From assembly GCF_008704715.1 (NCBI RefSeq), contig NZ_CP023689.1, forward strand, positions 930,001 through 994,000: a stretch of DNA of 64,000 nt, read 5' to 3'. The notes below the pieces were generated by a model. It worked only from the letters and a program-made list of their open reading frames with translations. It had not been told where the DNA came from and ran no database searches. The translations under genes and the position numbers were made by a program. Source of the stretch: Streptomyces chartreusis. Its GTDB lineage: Bacteria > Actinomycetota > Actinomycetes > Streptomycetales > Streptomycetaceae. Numbering within the stretch: position 1 is the first letter of the stretch; every line of letters begins with the position of its first letter. Positions 36,993 to 46,700 of the stretch are shown in pieces.

Positions 36993-39845
36993 TCAGCCGA
37001 CGGGCCTGCGCTCGGCGGCGAGGACAGCGGCGAGTTCGCCCCGCCCGCGGATGCCGAGCTTGCGGTACACGCTCGTGAGGTGGAACTCCACGGTGCGCTG
37101 GGTGAGGAAGAGGGCCTCGGCGATCTCCCGGTTGGTGGCTCCGGCGGCGGCCCGCTCGGCGACCTGGCGTTCGCTGCCGCTCAGCGCGTCGGTGGGCGAC
37201 TCGGTGCCGCTGCGCAGGCGGCCGCCGGCCGCGCCGAGGGCGGGCACCGCCTGGTCGAGGAGCTGCCGGTCGCCGCACAGTACGGCGATGTCGATGGCAC
37301 GGCGCAGCCGTTCGCGCGCGCCCTCGAAGTCGCCGCGCTCCAGCAGCCGCCGGCCGAGCAGGTACTCGGCGCGGGCGTGCTCCAGGCGGCCGGGGCTGCC
37401 GTCGAGGAGACGGGTGGCCTCGGTCAGTTCGTCGATGCCGGTGTCGCCGGGCGTGAGGACACCGCGGGAGACGGCGAGCATGCCCTGGGCCCGGGGTGTG
37501 CCCCAGCGCAGCACCGCCGGCGCCACCCGGTCGACGACGTCCCGTCCCTCGCCGAACCGGCCGAGGTCGGCGAGCACTTGCGCGGCGTCGTACCACCAGG
37601 GCGCCAGCACGGGGTTGCCGATGCCCGCCTCGGCGAGGCTGTCGCCGCAGCGCACGAGATGGCCGAGGGCGCCCTCCAGGTCACCGAGTGCGGCGCGGGT
37701 GCGGGCCCGGCTCATCATGTAGGTGTGGGACTCCAGCGTGAACTGGTCCAGGCGTGGCCGGCGCACCAGATCGAGGAGTTCCTCGGCCTTGCGGGCGTCG
37801 CCGCGCAGGACCAGGACGTCCGCGAGGGTGCAGTGCGGGCCGACGGCGCTCTTCACATGCAGGTCGCGGTGGACGAGGTCGAAGGCGAGCTGTGCGTCGG
37901 ACAGGGCCTGGGCTATGTTGCCGGCCCACATGTGCACCTGGGCGCGGGTGGTGGAGACGAGGGCGCTGTTCCAGGCCTGGCCGCGCTTCTGTGCGTGTTC
38001 GAGCAAGGTGGTGAGCACCAGCTCGACGGGCCTGATCTCGTCGGCGAGGTACAGGGTGAGGCTCGCGCCGAGGGCGCCCCAGCCGCCCAGCGACACGTCG
38101 CCGACCCGCAGGACTCGTTCGGCGGCCGGGACCAGTTCGGCGGCAGGGCGGCCCTCCAGGGTGCCGAGGGCGCACAGCATGCCGAGCAGCAGTCGTTCCT
38201 CGGCGGTCTCGCCGGGCGGCAGGGTGTGGTCGCGGAACCGTTCGCTGACGCGGCGCACGGTGGACTTCTCGTCGAGCCCGGAGACCAGCGCCATCGCCTC
38301 GACGAGGGTGCGCAGGGCCTGTTCGTCCGGGGCGTCGCCCAGTTCGGCCTCGACCATGGGCAGTGTCTCGCCGACCAGCTCGAAGGCCCGCAGCGAGTTC
38401 TGGGCGCCGAGGGAGGTGATGACGTACTGGAGGACGAGTCGGCAGCGCGGACGCGGGTCGGTGGCGAGGGTCAGCGCGTGTTCCAGGCGGCTGAGCGCGG
38501 TGGGGTGGTCGGAGTGGGCGAGGACCCGGGCGGAGGCAGACAGCAGTTCGATGTCGTCGAGGTCGTGCCGCAGGGCGCGGGAGAGGTACTGGCCGGCGGT
38601 GGCGGGTGCGCCGCGCTGCTCGGCGCCGAGGGCGGCGGAGCGCAGGACGGTGACCATCCAGGGCTCGGGCACCTCGGGCAGGTGCATCAGCTGGACGGCG
38701 ACCTGGTCGCTGGGGTGCCCGGAGTCGTTGAGCAGGCGTGCGGCGCGCTCGCGCAGCGCGAGGAGTTGCTCGGCCGGTGTCGCGTCCAGGACGGCCTGGC
38801 GCATGAGGTCGTGGCGGTAGGCGAGGGAGTCCGGGTACAGCAGCCCGGCGGTGCGCAGGGCCTCGACGGCGCCGGCGGCGGGGCCGGGGGTGGTGCCGGC
38901 GAGGGCCGCGACGGTTTCGATGTCGTCGGACTCCAGGACCGCGAGGGCCTTGGCGACGGCGAGTCGTTCGGGGGTGAGCCGGTCGAGGTGGAAGCGGGCG
39001 ATGGTCCCGTGCCCGAGGCCGTCGTGCAGTGCGTCGGCGTCCAGCGCGGCATCCCGGGTGCGTCCCTTCAGCTCGCGCACGAGGAGCTGGACCAGGAACG
39101 GGATGCCGCCGGTCAGTTCCATGCAGCGTGCGACGACGGCGGCGTCGGGTGTGACGGCCAGGGACGCGGCGAGCATCTCGCGCACGGCATGGTCGGTGAG
39201 CGGCTCGACGTCGACGGTGAGGCAGGAGGAGGCGTCCGTCATCTCGTCCAGTACGTCGGGGCGCGCGGGCTCGACCTCGGTGCGCAGGGTGAGGAGCAGG
39301 GAGACCGGCAGGCCCTCGGCCCGTCGCAGCAGGAAACCGAGCCAGCTCAGCGACGCCTCGTCGCACCACTGGAGGTCGTCGACGGCCAGGACGACGGGAC
39401 GTTCCGCGGCGAGCGAGGCGGTGAGCCAGTACAGGCCGTGCATGACGCCGTACATGTCGGCGGGCCGGCCGTCGGGGTCGCCGTCCGTGGTGAGGGCGGG
39501 CAGGGCGAGGGCGGCGCTGCCCGCCAGCGCGGCACTGCCGGCGAGCAGTGGATGCCGGGCGGGGTCGCCGTCGGTGAGTCCGAGGGGCGCGAACAGTCCG
39601 CGCACGGCGGCGTAGGCGGCGCCGCCGCTCGCCTGGCACTTGACGGTGAGGACACGGGCGTCCGAGTCCAGGTCGGTGAGCACCTCGTGCATCAGCCGGG
39701 TCTTGCCGATTCCGGCGGGGCCGCGCAGCAGGACCGCACGGCCTTCGCCCGTTCCGTGGAGGTGCTCACGGATCAGGGCCAGTTCCAGGTCTCGACCGAC
39801 GAGCGTCGGCTCGTCTTCCGACTTGAGGCCGGAGGTTAAAGCCAC
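36993..39845 (-). CDS. LAL-type LuxR regulator 3, TTA codon at position 3
   Basis: This 950-aa LAL protein has an intact Walker A (GPAGIGKT, around residue 42) and Walker B (VVLAVDDLQWCDEAS), a helical repeat middle and a C-terminal HTH (LSGSERQVAERAAAGATNRE, IAEALFLTQRTVEFHLTSVY). The GTG start at 39845 has AGGAG upstream. The third codon is TTA (complement of 39837-39839), a leucine codon read only by the bldA tRNA, so translation should be tied to development. Of the three LALs this is the only one with a normal P-loop. It is divergent from the first P450 gene across a 361-bp regulatory region. Confidence 0.92.
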   Translation of the reverse strand: MALTSGLKSEDEPTLVGRDLELALIREHLHGTGEGRAVLLRGPAGIGKTRLMHEVLTDLDSDARVLTVKCQASGGAAYAAVRGLFAPLGLTDGDPARHPLLAGSAALAGSAALALPALTTDGDPDGRPADMYGVMHGLYWLTASLAAERPVVLAVDDLQWCDEASLSWLGFLLRRAEGLPVSLLLTLRTEVEPARPDVLDEMTDASSCLTVDVEPLTDHAVREMLAASLAVTPDAAVVARCMELTGGIPFLVQLLVRELKGRTRDAALDADALHDGLGHGTIARFHLDRLTPERLAVAKALAVLESDDIETVAALAGTTPGPAAGAVEALRTAGLLYPDSLAYRHDLMRQAVLDATPAEQLLALRERAARLLNDSGHPSDQVAVQLMHLPEVPEPWMVTVLRSAALGAEQRGAPATAGQYLSRALRHDLDDIELLSASARVLAHSDHPTALSRLEHALTLATDPRPRCRLVLQYVITSLGAQNSLRAFELVGETLPMVEAELGDAPDEQALRTLVEAMALVSGLDEKSTVRRVSERFRDHTLPPGETAEERLLLGMLCALGTLEGRPAAELVPAAERVLRVGDVSLGGWGALGASLTLYLADEIRPVELVLTTLLEHAQKRGQAWNSALVSTTRAQVHMWAGNIAQALSDAQLAFDLVHRDLHVKSAVGPHCTLADVLVLRGDARKAEELLDLVRRPRLDQFTLESHTYMMSRARTRAALGDLEGALGHLVRCGDSLAEAGIGNPVLAPWWYDAAQVLADLGRFGEGRDVVDRVAPAVLRWGTPRAQGMLAVSRGVLTPGDTGIDELTEATRLLDGSPGRLEHARAEYLLGRRLLERGDFEGARERLRRAIDIAVLCGDRQLLDQAVPALGAAGGRLRSGTESPTDALSGSERQVAERAAAGATNREIAEALFLTQRTVEFHLTSVYRKLGIRGRGELAAVLAAERRPVG

Positions 39846-40052
39846 CGCGTCTCCTGTATTGCGCCGCCACTCGGAACAGTTGGCGGAATGTACGAACCGA
39901 ACGACCGTTTTCTCGTCCGATCATACGCACGAGCAGGGGTGATCCTCGCCCGCGCGCGATGCGGTCGCGCGCCCCCCAGGGGCCACATTCACACGTTTAC
40001 GAATGCCAACCCGAGGTCACCTCACAGCACCCTTCCGCCGGTCAGGAGGTGG

Positions 40053-40073
40053 ACCGGAACTATATGTTCCGGT
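40053..40073. promoter_or_regulatory. 21-bp palindrome in the LAL3/P450-1 divergent promoter
   Basis: ACCGGAAC (40053-40060), spacer TATAT, GTTCCGGT (40066-40073): perfect 8-base arms around an AT-rich centre in otherwise GC-rich DNA. It sits 208 bp upstream of LAL3 and 134 bp upstream of P450-1. The cognate regulator is unknown. Confidence 0.6.
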
Positions 40074-40119
40074 TCATTCGACGCACGCAGCAAGGAAGGT
40101 GAGCGGCATTCACATTTGA

Positions 40120-40135
40120 GTGTGGCGCACCACAC
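40120..40135. promoter_or_regulatory. Second inverted repeat in the LAL3/P450-1 gap
   Basis: GTGTGG (40120-40125), CGCA, CCACAC (40130-40135), with the 10-bp palindrome GGTGCGCACC at 40147-40156 close by. Function unknown. Confidence 0.45.
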
Positions 40136-40166
40136 ATGAGTGGAGTGGTGCGCACCGCCCCGAACT

Positions 40167-40182
40167 CTCGGGAAATCGTCAG
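40167..40182 (+). promoter_or_regulatory. PimM-like operator in front of P450-1
   Basis: CTCGGGAAATCGTCAG matches the published PAS-LuxR consensus CTVGGGAWWTCCCBAG at 14 of 16 positions (mismatches at 12 and 13). It ends 24 bp before the start codon. PimM sites overlap the -35 box, so transcription would begin close to the ATG, consistent with the weak ribosome-binding site and a leaderless mRNA. Confidence 0.6.
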
Positions 40183-40206
40183 TGCGGGGGCGGCAGGCTC
40201 GGCCCC

Positions 40207-41388
40207 ATGCCGCACACACCGCCGTTACCCGTGCTCGACACCGACTCGCGCCCCGTGTTCGCGCCCAGCCCGCTGCGGGCGCTGAGGGACGAGGCACCCG
40301 TCCGCCGCGTGCGTACCCCGGCCGGCGACGAGGCCTGGCTCGTCACCCGGCACGCCGAGACGAAGGCACTCCTCCACGACGAGCGGCTGGGCCGCTTCCA
40401 CCCCGCCCCCGCAACCGCGCCCAAGTACGTCGACAGCCCGCTCGTCCAGTTGCTGATCATCGACGACGCCGACACGGCCCGCGAGATGCACCGCCGGTCC
40501 CGTGCCCTGCTCGGCCCGCAGTTCGCCGCGCGCCGTATGCAGGAGCTGAGACCCCGCGTGGCCGGCGCCGCGCGGGCGATCGCCGAGGTCTTCGCGTGCC
40601 GCGAGCAACCCGCCGATCTGCACGGGCACTTCGCGCTGCCGTACTCGCTGAGCATCCTGCACGAGCTGATCGGCGTGCCCGCCGAGCAGCGGGAACGCGC
40701 CACGCAGCTCCTCGCCGACATCGGCCGGATCGGGAAGGACGGGGAGGCCGCACCCGGCCCGGGCCCGCTGTTCGCCCTCTTCGGGGCGCTCGCCGAGGCC
40801 AAGCGAACCGCACCGGGCGACGACGTCCTGACCCGGCTCGTCACCGCCGACGTCCCCACCGAGCAGGCCGCCGCGCTCGCCGCGACCCTGCTGATGGCGG
40901 GCCTGGAGAGCGTGGCGAGCTTCATCACCCTGGGCGTCGCACTGCTCAGCCGCCACCCGGAGCGGCTGCGGACGGCGCTGGACGACCCGGAGGCGATGGC
41001 CGGGCTCGTGGAGGAAGTCCTGCGCAACGGCAAGCAGTCCGGCTCCGTCCTGCCCCGCTACGCCGCCGCCGACATCGACATCGCCGGCGTCACCGTCCGG
41101 GCCGGCGACCTGGTGCTGCTGGACTTCGCGCTGGCCAACCACGACGACCGCGTCTTCGAGCAGGCCGGGGAGTTCGACCCGCGCCGTGCGCCCAACCCGC
41201 ACCTGTCGTTCGGGCACGGCATCTGGCACTGCCTCGGCGCCTCGCTGGCCCGGATCGAGCTGGCGGAGGCGTTCACCGCACTGTTCACGCGCATGCCTCA
41301 ACTGCGTCCCGTGGTCCCGCACGAGCAGCTCATGACCAGTGCCGGGCGGCTCGTCGGAGGGCCGGCTGAACTGCCGGTGCGGTGGTAG
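40207..41388 (+). CDS. Cytochrome P450 (1)
   Basis: This 393-aa soluble bacterial P450 has the haem loop FGHGIWHCLG with Cys342, ExxR in EEVLRNGK and an I-helix LLMAGLESVASF in which Ser replaces the usual oxygen-activating Thr. The substrate is presumably the macrolide or an intermediate. The start at 40207 gives a typical N-terminus (MPHTPPLPVLDTDSRP); no good Shine-Dalgarno sequence is seen. A stem-loop at 41441-41457 separates it from the second P450. Confidence 0.9.
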   Translation: MPHTPPLPVLDTDSRPVFAPSPLRALRDEAPVRRVRTPAGDEAWLVTRHAETKALLHDERLGRFHPAPATAPKYVDSPLVQLLIIDDADTAREMHRRSRALLGPQFAARRMQELRPRVAGAARAIAEVFACREQPADLHGHFALPYSLSILHELIGVPAEQRERATQLLADIGRIGKDGEAAPGPGPLFALFGALAEAKRTAPGDDVLTRLVTADVPTEQAAALAATLLMAGLESVASFITLGVALLSRHPERLRTALDDPEAMAGLVEEVLRNGKQSGSVLPRYAAADIDIAGVTVRAGDLVLLDFALANHDDRVFEQAGEFDPRRAPNPHLSFGHGIWHCLGASLARIELAEAFTALFTRMPQLRPVVPHEQLMTSAGRLVGGPAELPVRW

Positions 41389-41440
41389 CGAACCACCACC
41401 GCCAGTCGGCCGCCTCATGACCGACGCGGTCCCGGCCCCG

Positions 41441-41457
41441 AACCCCGCACCGGGGTT
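41441..41457 (+). terminator. Small hairpin after P450-1
   Basis: AACCCCG (41441-41447), loop CAC, CGGGGTT (41451-41457): a 7-bp stem followed by TCC. Possible weak terminator between the two P450 genes. Confidence 0.5.
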
Positions 41458-41475
41458 TCCGATCCCGTGCCAGAA

Positions 41476-41491
41476 CTAGGGATTTGCCCGC
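41476..41491 (+). promoter_or_regulatory. PimM-like operator in front of P450-2
   Basis: CTAGGGATTTGCCCGC matches CTVGGGAWWTCCCBAG at 13 of 16 positions, with the left half complete. It lies 75 bp before the GTG start of P450-2, leaving room for a normal promoter and leader. Confidence 0.55.
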
Positions 41492-41566
41492 CGTGAGCGG
41501 CCCATCCTTCGTCTCACATCGGGGTCCGGAAGTCCCGGTGCACCTCCCGGTGAGAGGGGACGGCAC

Positions 41567-42757
41567 GTGACAGCGACCGACATGAAGGACGACGCCGCAC
41601 GGCAGGTCGACTTCCCGTTCCGCCGGCCCGGCGAGCCCTTCCCCCCGCCCGGCTACGCCGAGTTGCGCGGGCGGGACGGACTGGCCTGGTCGATGATGCC
41701 GGGCGGCCAGCGCGTCTGGCTGCTGACCCGGTTCGAGGACGTGCGCGAGGCCCTGCTCCACCCGCACCTCAGCTCGGACTCCCGCAACGAGGGGTTCCCC
41801 ACCCCGGGCCGTACCGGCGGACCGCCCGCGCAGACCCAGATTCCCGGCTGGTTCGCCACCCTCGACCCGCCCGAGCACGACCGCTACCGCAAGATCCTGA
41901 TGCAGGACTTCACCGCCCGCAGGATGAAGGAGCTGCGGCCCCGCATCCAGAAGGTCGTCGAGGATTGCGTGGAGGCGCTGGTCGCCAAGGGCAGCCCGGC
42001 CGATCTGGTCGCGGACTACGCCGTACCGATTCCGTCACTGGTGATCTGCGAGCTGCTGGGCGTGCCCAACGCCGACCGGGCCTTCTTCGAGTCCCGGATC
42101 TCGGTCCTGGTCACCCTGTCGGCCACCGACGAGGAGCGGGACCGGGCGACCACGGAACTCCTGCGCTATCTGGGGCGGATGGTCACCATCAAGCGGCACC
42201 GGCCCGGCGACGACATGATCAGCACGATGCTCGCCGCCGGGGAACTTGCCCCGATGGAGGTCGGCGGGGCGGCCCTGCTGCTGCTCATCGCCGGTCAGGA
42301 GACCACCGCCAACAACATCGCCCTGGGCGCGGTGCCCCTCATGACGCATCCGGAGTGGATCGGCGACCCGGGCATCGTGGACGAGCTGCTGAGGTTCTAC
42401 TCCGTCGCCGATCTGGTGCCGCTGCGGGTGGCCGTGGCGGACGTGGAGATCGGCGGCCAGCTCATCAGGGCGGGCGAGGGCGTGGCACCGCTGGTGGCCG
42501 CCGCCAACTACGACGACGGCAAGTTCGCCTGCCCGCACGCCTTCGACCCCGGCCGCTCGGCCCAGGGCCATGTCGCCTTCGGCCACGGCCGGCACAAGTG
42601 CCTCGGCCAGCATCTCGTGCGCGTCGAGATGGAGTTGGCCTACCGCGTCCTGTTCGAGCGGCTGCCCGGCATCCGGCTCGACCGCGCCGTCGAGGACCTC
42701 GACCACAAGGACAACGGCGTGCTGTTTGGGCTCGCCGAACTCCCGGTGCGCTGGTGA
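41567..42757 (+). CDS. Cytochrome P450 (2)
   Basis: The product is a 396-aa P450 of the CYP105/CYP107-like general type. Its haem loop is FGHGRHKCLGQHLVR with Cys345, ExxR is in DELLRFYS, and the I-helix has the standard AGQETT. The N-terminal PFRRPGEPFPPPGYAELR is typical of actinobacterial P450s acting in secondary metabolism. GAGAGGGGA precedes the GTG start. It is followed after 79 bp by the PhyH gene in the same direction. No ferredoxin gene is adjacent, so electrons must come from elsewhere. Confidence 0.92.
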   Translation: MTATDMKDDAARQVDFPFRRPGEPFPPPGYAELRGRDGLAWSMMPGGQRVWLLTRFEDVREALLHPHLSSDSRNEGFPTPGRTGGPPAQTQIPGWFATLDPPEHDRYRKILMQDFTARRMKELRPRIQKVVEDCVEALVAKGSPADLVADYAVPIPSLVICELLGVPNADRAFFESRISVLVTLSATDEERDRATTELLRYLGRMVTIKRHRPGDDMISTMLAAGELAPMEVGGAALLLLIAGQETTANNIALGAVPLMTHPEWIGDPGIVDELLRFYSVADLVPLRVAVADVEIGGQLIRAGEGVAPLVAAANYDDGKFACPHAFDPGRSAQGHVAFGHGRHKCLGQHLVRVEMELAYRVLFERLPGIRLDRAVEDLDHKDNGVLFGLAELPVRW

Positions 42758-42836
42758 CCCTCCGGCCACCCGGCCGGTTCGCGCGACTCCGCCCGGGCCA
42801 CTTCGCCGACCGAACCCCACAGAACCAGGATCCCGC

Positions 42837-43670
42837 ATGCCCGCAGACCTGACCCGGCTTCCCGCCACCGCACCGGTGTCCGACGTCACCGCCGTCCTGG
42901 AGCGCGACGGCGGTGTGATCGTGGAGGACCTCGTCGACGAGACGACCCTGAAGGGTCTGTGGGACGACCTCGGCCCTGCGCTCGACGGCGTCGGCTACGG
43001 CGACAGCTCGTTCACCGGCCAGCGCACCAAGCGGCTCAGCTCGCTCTTCGCCCGCTCCCGGCACATGGAGCGCATCGCCCTCGATCCGCTGTACCTGGGC
43101 ACCGCGCGGGATCTGATCGAGCGCCCCTCGACGAACTGGTTCGGCCGGCAGCGCACCGACCTCGCCCCGAACGTCCAGGTCAGCATCACCCAGTTGATCC
43201 AGATCTGGCCCGGCGAGACCGCTCAGCCGCCGCACCGCGACGACATCGCGCATCTGCTGCCCAGCCCCGGCCCGACGAACCGGGTGCAGATCATGCTGGC
43301 GATGAGCGAGTTCACCGAGGAGAACGGCGCCACGATGGTCTACCCGGGCAGCCATCTGTGGGAGGCGGAGCGCGGGCCTCGCCCGGAGGAGGCGGTACAG
43401 GCGGAGATGGATCCGGGGTCCTGTCTGATCTGGGTGGGCGGCCTGTTCCACGGCGGCGGCGCGAACCTCGCCGACGACGCCCGCACCGGCCTCACGCTCG
43501 CGCTGGTGCGCGGCAATCTGCGCCAGGAGGAGAACCAGTATCTGGCCGTGCCGCGGGAGATCGTCCGTGAGTACCCCGAGGAGCTCCAGCGGCTGCTCGG
43601 CTGGGGCCTGTGCCCGCCGTTCCTGGGCTGGTACGAGCAGGAGGACCCGATCCGCCTGCTCGACGACTGA
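42837..43670 (+). CDS. Phytanoyl-CoA dioxygenase (PhyH)-family Fe(II)/2-oxoglutarate oxygenase
   Basis: This 277-aa cupin-fold oxygenase has the metal triad His133-x-Asp135 (PHRDD) and His205 (LFHGGG), with the 2-oxoglutarate-binding Arg216 (DARTGL). The usual extended strands are visible (NRVQIMLAMSEFTEENGATM). Family members hydroxylate, epoxidise or rearrange natural-product skeletons. Here it follows the two P450s and is probably a third oxidative tailoring enzyme. AGGA precedes the ATG at 42837. It is convergent with the PKS gene, with a terminator at 43694-43738. Confidence 0.9.
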   Translation: MPADLTRLPATAPVSDVTAVLERDGGVIVEDLVDETTLKGLWDDLGPALDGVGYGDSSFTGQRTKRLSSLFARSRHMERIALDPLYLGTARDLIERPSTNWFGRQRTDLAPNVQVSITQLIQIWPGETAQPPHRDDIAHLLPSPGPTNRVQIMLAMSEFTEENGATMVYPGSHLWEAERGPRPEEAVQAEMDPGSCLIWVGGLFHGGGANLADDARTGLTLALVRGNLRQEENQYLAVPREIVREYPEELQRLLGWGLCPPFLGWYEQEDPIRLLDD

Positions 43671-43693
43671 CCACCGTCGCCGATCGGCGTCAC

Positions 43694-43738
43694 CACGGCG
43701 AGGGCCGCCGCGCACACCGCGCGACGGCCCTCGCCGTG
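43694..43738. terminator. Bidirectional terminator between PhyH and PKS genes
   Basis: CACGGCGAGGGCCG (43694-43707) pairs perfectly with CGGCCCTCGCCGTG (43725-43738) over 14 bases, loop 17 bases. It ends the PhyH transcript and the PKS transcript. Confidence 0.85.
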
Positions 43739-43739
43739 T

Positions 43740-46700
43740 TCAGCGCTCCAGCAGCCAGGCGTGCACGGCGCGTGCGGTGGTGTCGGCGTCGCCGTCCAGC
43801 AGGCTGATGTGGGTGCCGGGCACTTCGACCGCCTCGTGCGGCAGCGGCCACTGGGGCCGGCCGGCGCCCAGGAGCAGCGCCGGGTCGTGGTGCGCGGCGG
43901 ACACGAACAACGTCCGCGGCGCCTCGGCGGCGGCCACGGGCCGCCACCCGTCGAACAGGCGGCCGTAGTGGGCGGTCGCGGTGAGCTGGTCGGCGACGAC
44001 GGGGACGTCCGGGTGGTCCCGCATGAGCCGGCAGGAGGTGGCGACCATGGCGAGCGCGAGGTTCTGGTCGGGCGTCTCCGGCGAGTCGAGCAGCACCAGG
44101 GCACGCGGGGGTGCGCCCGCCTCGGTGAGTACCGCGGCCAGGAGGTGGGCCTGCCAGCCGCCGGAGGAGTAGCCGACGAGGGTCAGCGGCTTGTCCCCGA
44201 AGGCGGCGAGGACGGCCTCCGCCTGCCGGGCGGCGGCGGCCTCGGGGCTGTCGGGCAGTGCCTCGCCGGCCGCGTAGCCCGGCGCGGGCAGCACCCAGAC
44301 GTCACGGCTGCCGTGCAGGGCGGCGGCGAACCGGGAGTACTGGTAGGCGGTGACGGGTGCGACCAGCGACGGCAGACACAGCAGGGCCTCGCCCTCACTG
44401 CCGGTGGCGAGCCGGACCGGCCGCGGTGCGGGGGCACTCGCGCCGGGGCGGGCGTCGGAGTGGGTCGCCCCGCCGGACGGCGTGTCCTGCGGCGTTCCCG
44501 GCGCCGTGCCGTCCGGTGTGTCGGGCAGGCCGAACGCCGGGCGCATCGCGGCCGCGAGGTGCAGCATGTCCAGTCCCTTGTCGTACTGCTTCCGCTCGAA
44601 GGCGTACCGCACGAGCGCGGTCACGGAGTCGGCGGATACGGCCGACTGCCGCTGCCTGTCCCCGAGTTGGCCACCGACGTGGGCGGCGAGGGCACGCGGT
44701 GTGGCGTGCTCGTAGAGGGCGGACGTCGACAGTTCGACGCCGCAGGCGCGGGCGACGCGGTTGCCGAGGTCGGCCAGGGACAGTGAGGTGAAGCCCAGTT
44801 CGAGGAACCGCTGCGTGGCGCCGACCTCTCCGGTGTCGGAGTGCCCGAGGATCTGGGCCACTTGGGCGACGACGAGCTCCAGGACGGCACTCTCGCGCTC
44901 GGCCGGGGGCAGCGAGCGAAGGCGGTTGACGGGCGCTGCGGACGACGGCTGTTCGTAGGCCGTGGGCAGCGGCTCGCGGGACACGGGCAGCTCCCGCGGA
45001 GCCTCCGGAATGCCGAGGAAGCTCATCGCGCCGCCCTCACCCGTGCGGTCGGGCAGCCAGTACCGCCGCCGCTGGAAGGCGTACGTCGGCAGGTCGACCC
45101 GGCGCGCGCCGGTCCCGGCGAACACGGCGCCCCAGTCGACGTCCGTGCCAGAGACGAAGACCTCGGCGAGGGCGGTGAGCAGTGCGGCGACCTCCGCCCG
45201 GTCGCGGCGCAGGGCACTCACGGCGACGGCTGTCCCGGCGGGCGCCTGCGAGCTGAGCACCGGGTCGGGTCCGATCTCCAGGAGCCGGACGGCCCCTTGG
45301 CCGGCGGTGACGGTGGTGAGCGCGTCGTGGAAGCGCACCGGCTCGACGATCTGATTCGCCCAGTAGCGCGCGGTGGTCCAGTCGCCGTCCTCCAGCGCCT
45401 GCCCGGTGACGGTACTGACGGCGGGCACGGCCGGCGTGCGGTAGGTGATGCCGTCGGCCACGGCGGCGAAGTCGTCGAGCACCGGCTTCATCAGGGGTGA
45501 GTGGAAGGCGTGGCTGACACGGAGCCGGCTCGTACGGCACCCGCGCTCCCGGAACTCGGCGAGCACGGCCTCCACGGCGCTCTCCGTGCCCGACACGACG
45601 ACGGACCGCGGCCCGTTCACAGCAGCGATCACCACGTCCCCGGCACCTTCGTGCCGTTCAAGCACCCCGGCGACCTCATCCTCCCCGGCCTCGACGGCGG
45701 CCATCGCGCCGCCCTCGGGCAGCGCCTGCATCAGCCGGGCCCGCGCCCCCACCAGCCGTACCGCATCGGGGAGTTCGAAGACACCGGCCGCATAAGCAGC
45801 CGCAAACTCGCCGACGGAGTGTCCGACCACGCAGTCCGGCTCGGTGCCCCAGGAGCGCAGCAGCTCCACCAGGGACACCTGTACGGCGAACAGCGCGGCC
45901 TGCGCATAGCCGGTACGGTCCAGCAGCGCGGCCTCCGCAGAGCCCTCGGGCGCGAAGACCGCTGCCCGTACGCCCGCTGTGAAACCGGCGGCCCCGTCGA
46001 ACTCCCCGTCGAGGTGCGCGCACACCTCGTCGAAGGCCCGCGCGAACACGGGGAACCTGGCGTACAACTCCCGTCCCATACCCGGGCGCTGGCTCCCCTG
46101 GCCGGTGAACAACCAGGCCGTACCGCCCTCGGTGACGGTGCCGCTGATGATGTCCGGGGGCGTGGTGCCGGTGCCGAAGGACGTGAGGGCGGCGGCCAGC
46201 GTCGGGGTGTCGGGGCCGAGGGCGACTGCGCGGTGGGCCAGGGCGGCGCGGGTGGTGGCGAGGGAGTGGCCGATGTCGTGTGCCGCGTGGTCGTCGGTGA
46301 GGGCCGTCGCGAGACGGGCTGCCTGCTGGGTGAGCGCCTCGGGGCGGTGGGCTGACAGCACCCAGGGCACGAGCGGGAGCGAAGCCTTTGGTGCCGGCCG
46401 GGCAGGCTGCTCCGGTTCGGGGGCTTCTTCGAGGATGACGTGGGCGTTGGTCCCGCTGATACCGAAGGCCGAGACGCCTGCCCGCCTGGTCCGCTCGCCC
46501 CGCGGCCACGCCCGTGACTCCGTCAGCAGCCGGACCTGCCCTGCCTCCCAGTCCACGTGCGAGGAAGGCCGATCCACGTGCAGCGTCGCCGGCAGCGCTT
46601 CCCGCTGCATCGCCAGCACCATCTTGATCACGCCAGCGACACCGGCCGCGGCCTGCGTATGCCCCAGATTCGACTTCACCGACCCCAGCCACAGGGGCCC

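Larger units (their letters stand above)
39846..40206. promoter_or_regulatory. Divergent regulatory region between LAL3 and P450-1
   Basis: A 361-bp gap with no gene, rich in dyad symmetry: the 21-bp palindrome at 40053-40073, an inverted repeat at 40120-40135, GGTGCGCACC at 40147-40156 and a PimM-like site at 40167-40182. It should contain both promoters. The concentration of symmetric elements points to control by more than one protein. Confidence 0.6.
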
